A program made the translations under genes and the position numbers. Positions 61,205-64,000 of a stretch of DNA of 64,000 bases are shown here, one piece after another. Source of the stretch: Serilophus lunatus (Eukaryota > Chordata > Aves > Passeriformes > Eurylaimidae); NCBI GenBank assembly GCA_013399895.1, contig VXBA01005866.1, positions 230,688 through 294,687 on the forward strand, read 5' to 3'. The notes under the pieces were generated by a model. It ran no database searches. It was not told where the DNA came from and was given only the letters and a program-made list of their open reading frames with translations. Numbering within the stretch: position 1 is the first letter of the stretch; each line of letters starts with the position of its first letter.

Positions 61205-63145
61205 AAAAAATCTCCAACGGATGGCTTTTACTTTCCCCATTGCAGCAGGTATCTCTCTCCCCATCTCTCTTCCTACTTTATTTCTTTTTTTCTCTTTCCC
61301 TCTTTCTTCTTCCCTATGCCTCCTCCTACCTTCTGGCCTTTTTTTCCACTGAATCTATAACTTGCTTTATTAATTTTCCATATCAGAATACTTCTGTAAT
61401 ATTATCACTGTGAGTTATGTTCTAAGGCAGAACTGCATTGCACTGCATTGAAGGAAGAACAAACAGCGATGTTTTGCAAGGCAAAGCCTCTGGAGAGTCA
61501 CAGAGGTTTATTTCATTTATTTTGTTTTATTTTCCTTCTAGTATATAGTGATAAAGACATTTGTAAAGACTTTAATGAAAAGCAATAAATTTTAGCTTAA
61601 TGTGAGGCTGTATTTTGATACTGGTTTCCATTTGGGTTTTCCTTAAAGGCAGAATTCTCATGTGAAGTCAGTACATTTTTACATCTATGGCAAGTAATAA
61701 CCAGCATCTGTCCTTGAAAGAACAGAAACTTACAAAAAATTATGTCACTGTAGCATGCACCGTGTCTAAAACTTAACACTCAAAATAATACTGTAAACAG
61801 TGGGGAGGAGCAAATGTGAAAATGGTTGTTGCAGCTAATACAACTAATAACAGAAAAACAGAATGCTTTTGTGACAAAGGCATACAGAACAACTTCTTAA
61901 TTTGCTACAAGCCTCCTGAATTTGATTCATATCTCAGCAGTAATCCATCATACTGAGAAATTGCTTTTCATGCTGATTTAATATTTGATAACGGCTCAGA
62001 AGTCTGAACTTTACGACAATGGAATGTAAGAGTGTCAATGCAATGTTGCAACATTTCTTTCTGAAAATGTCATCATGCCACCTTTCTCATGAGATAGACT
62101 TATAGGAGACATTTAACCAGAAATATTTCCAAAGAAATCTAATAAAACACTAAGAAAAAAGACAATTTGAATTTTACAATTACACAGTGATTCAAATCAG
62201 TAACTTTAAACACTCAAAAAATTTACGCTTGCCGCAGTGGAAACTTATTCTAATTCTAAAGAAAAAAAATGAATTATCTAGGTTTTCCTGGAAAATTGTA
62301 TTAGTAAATCAGGCAAGGAAATAAATTTGTGTTCCTTGTCAGTTACAGTGCAGTTAGAGTAACAACATGGAATTAATCAAATTATCAAGATATGGAGAAA
62401 ACAGCAAATACTGGCAGCCCAAGAGATTTTAATGAGTGAATGCAGCAGCAGTCAGTAAGGGAAGGGTGGAAAATTGTTATTAAAGCACATTACTCCTCGC
62501 TCCAGATTTGTTTGCTTGTTTTCTTACACAAACTGTTTTCCCAGGTCTGCACATTATAACAAAATCACCTCTTTGGATGGTGGCCCACACAATCTCTGAA
62601 GATTTCCAAGGAAACCACTGTCTTAAAATCAGCACCCTTTCCCCAGTCTGGCATTGCAGTGGACAGGACTGAAGCAATATTATTTGGCTTTTGCTAAAAG
62701 CTTTACAAGGAACATTCCCATCTTGTGACTACCATACTAAGTCCATTCTCTTAAGTAGTAGGTAGCAACATGTACAAATAAAATCTGCAAACTCAAAAAG
62801 TCAAAGTGAAGGATCAAACTCCTAAGTAATCAAATTCCCTTTGGTTTGTTTTAGCATTTCTCAGAAACTATCATGCCACCCTAAAAATGTCATAAAGAAT
62901 GAAAACTATATGGAGAAGCAACATTTTTATTAACTAGCCAGAGGGAGATGGGAAAGGGAAGAAATAATAACAATAAAAAGATAAAATAATTGAGTGTCTG
63001 TTTTTTAATCTTTAAAAATAGCAAAATTTCAAGTATATTGTTGAAATAAAACAACTAACATTTCAAAATAACTAATTGTTTTCAGGCAAAACTATTTTGA
63101 ATGAATTACTAAAATCAGTTAGTAGTTTTCATAGACTTGATGCTT
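61205..63145. other. Unique non-coding DNA
   Basis: A pyrimidine-rich patch lies at 61250-61350, which causes Ser/Phe-rich frames. A perfect 12-bp palindrome ATGTTGCAACAT lies at 62043-62054. Nothing else is recognised. Confidence 0.5.
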
Positions 63146-63153
63146 ATATATAA

Positions 63154-63193
63154 ATATGGCAAAACTGTATTCACTGAAGGAGTTTTGCCATAT
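63154..63193. other. Perfect 13-bp inverted repeat, hairpin-forming
   Basis: ATATGGCAAAACT at 63154-63166 is exactly complementary in reverse to 63181-63193, with a 14-base loop. One mismatch outward, four more pairs can form (63149-63152 with 63195-63198). Size and shape are at the low end for a precursor microRNA, and the stem is not low-complexity. No SINE, transposon ends or target duplication were seen. A chance palindrome in AT-rich DNA is possible. Confidence 0.45.
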
Positions 63194-63659
63194 CTATAGC
63201 AAAATACAGAGCAGTATATCATACTTCCCAGGATTTACAGCATGCACATACATATGTGTGCTGGAAATGACAGCAGAAGTTGTACAGCCACACATTTAGC
63301 TGCCTTTTAAGTGCTGAGTGACCCTAGATTGCACTACTATAATTTCCCATTGACTTGAACCCAGAAATGCCTTTTCTATGCGTGGCAGTGTTTTCAGAAA
63401 GAACAGAAACCTTTGCTGCAGGCCCTGAGTGAAAGCACCAAAACTGCAGCCATCTGCTAAGTACTGGGGAGTATTTTGGAAAGAGACATAAATGGTATCC
63501 TAATCATAGTTCAACAGACTGTTTATTTTTAAAATAGACTGACTTGGGGCAATAAAGTACAAAAAACAAGAACATACTATTACTGTCAAAAGTGCTGTGA
63601 AGGTCGAACTGCCACTGAAAATAATTTTTATACGCTTGCTTTTGCATACTTTCCTAACT

Positions 63660-63811
63660 AATTTCTTCAGGTTTTTAGTTTGTGGTTTGTTTGTTTGGGT
63701 CGTTGTTTTTTGGGTTTGTTTGGTTTGGTTTGGTTTTTTTTTACTAAGCCTTTAGGATCTGTAAAGGGCTTTTTTTCCTGTTTTTGGTTAGGCTTTTTTT
63801 TTTTTTTTAAC
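63660..63811 (+). repeat. T/G-rich low-complexity region
   Basis: Degenerate GTTT and GGTTT units with two long T runs, including a T14 run at about 63797, without a strict period. The rest of the window (63812-64000) holds nothing recognisable. Confidence 0.7.
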
Positions 63812-64000
63812 AAAGGAGCTGGGCTTTTGCCTTCATTGTCACCACAAAAGACATAGCATCTTTCTGCTTGGTATTTTAGTTAAAATTAGTAGCAGCTGGA
63901 AAGTACTCTTTTCTTGGTTATGCAGGATAATGTGAGATACTTCAGATGTCTAATATAAGCTCTTACCCATGGAGTAAAAACAAAAATGCTCACATTCTAA

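Noticed and set aside
1..64000. CRISPR arrays, operons, rRNA, intact tRNA genes or a new defence-type system
   Set aside because: No spaced direct repeats, no clustered co-oriented genes and no tRNA A/B-box pair were seen. The sequence is vertebrate non-coding DNA dominated by retroelement remains.

Overview
The window reads as AT-rich, CpG-poor nuclear DNA of a bird. The main evidence is interspersed repeats: several copies of the CR1 LINE (including the usual 3' end beginning TCATAGAATGGTTTGAGTTG, and CR1 reverse-transcriptase peptides), a solo LTR of the avian endogenous-retrovirus type that opens TGTCCTGGTTCCAGC, older LINE and MIR-like fossils shared by amniotes, and simple-sequence tracts. 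Nothing bacterial, plasmid, phage or CRISPR-like is present. The species cannot be fixed from this alone.

I can support no complete protein-coding gene. Nearly all open frames are short, start and stop at random, and have no recognisable domain. The longest (211 codons, minus strand, about 46.5-47.1 kb) lies inside a GC-rich LTR. The window is therefore an intergenic stretch or part of a very large intron. Three places have coding-like features and are listed at low confidence: a possible 3'-terminal exon with a strong acceptor (35,926 down to 35,660, minus), a hydrophilic frame (7,352 down to 7,110, minus) and a 20.4-20.7 kb plus-strand frame.

Layout: 0-8.9 kb is mostly unique, with a possible LTR remnant at the left edge and a conserved-element-like stretch with three POU-type sites (3.7-4.2 kb). 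About 9.0-9.5 kb is an old CR1-type fossil. 16.7-17.4 kb is a probable LTR. 21.7-22.1 kb is a diverged CR1. From 26.0 to 29.5 kb lies a repeat cluster: an old LINE of about 1 kb (minus), a CR1 3' end (plus), a solo LTR with a 5-bp target duplication, a duplicated poly(A) block around a single N, and a well-preserved CR1 (minus). 31.1-31.3 kb holds CA and CAGT/CACT microsatellites, and 39.3-39.4 kb a GGAA/GGGAGGAA microsatellite. 40.2-41.0 kb is a long CR1. 44.7-45.7 kb holds two separate CR1 copies. 46.5-47.4 kb is a CpG-rich LTR. 58.5-58.9 kb is a plus-strand CR1 reverse-transcriptase fragment, 61.0-61.2 kb a MIR-like SINE, and 63.15-63.19 kb a perfect-stem hairpin.

No genes work together here. 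The history is one of layered retroelement insertions, and any function would most likely be regulatory (the POU-site stretch, the LTR promoters, the GGAA repeat). All repeat calls come from reading and remembered family consensus features; no alignment was run. Edges are good to about 10-50 bases unless a target duplication is stated.
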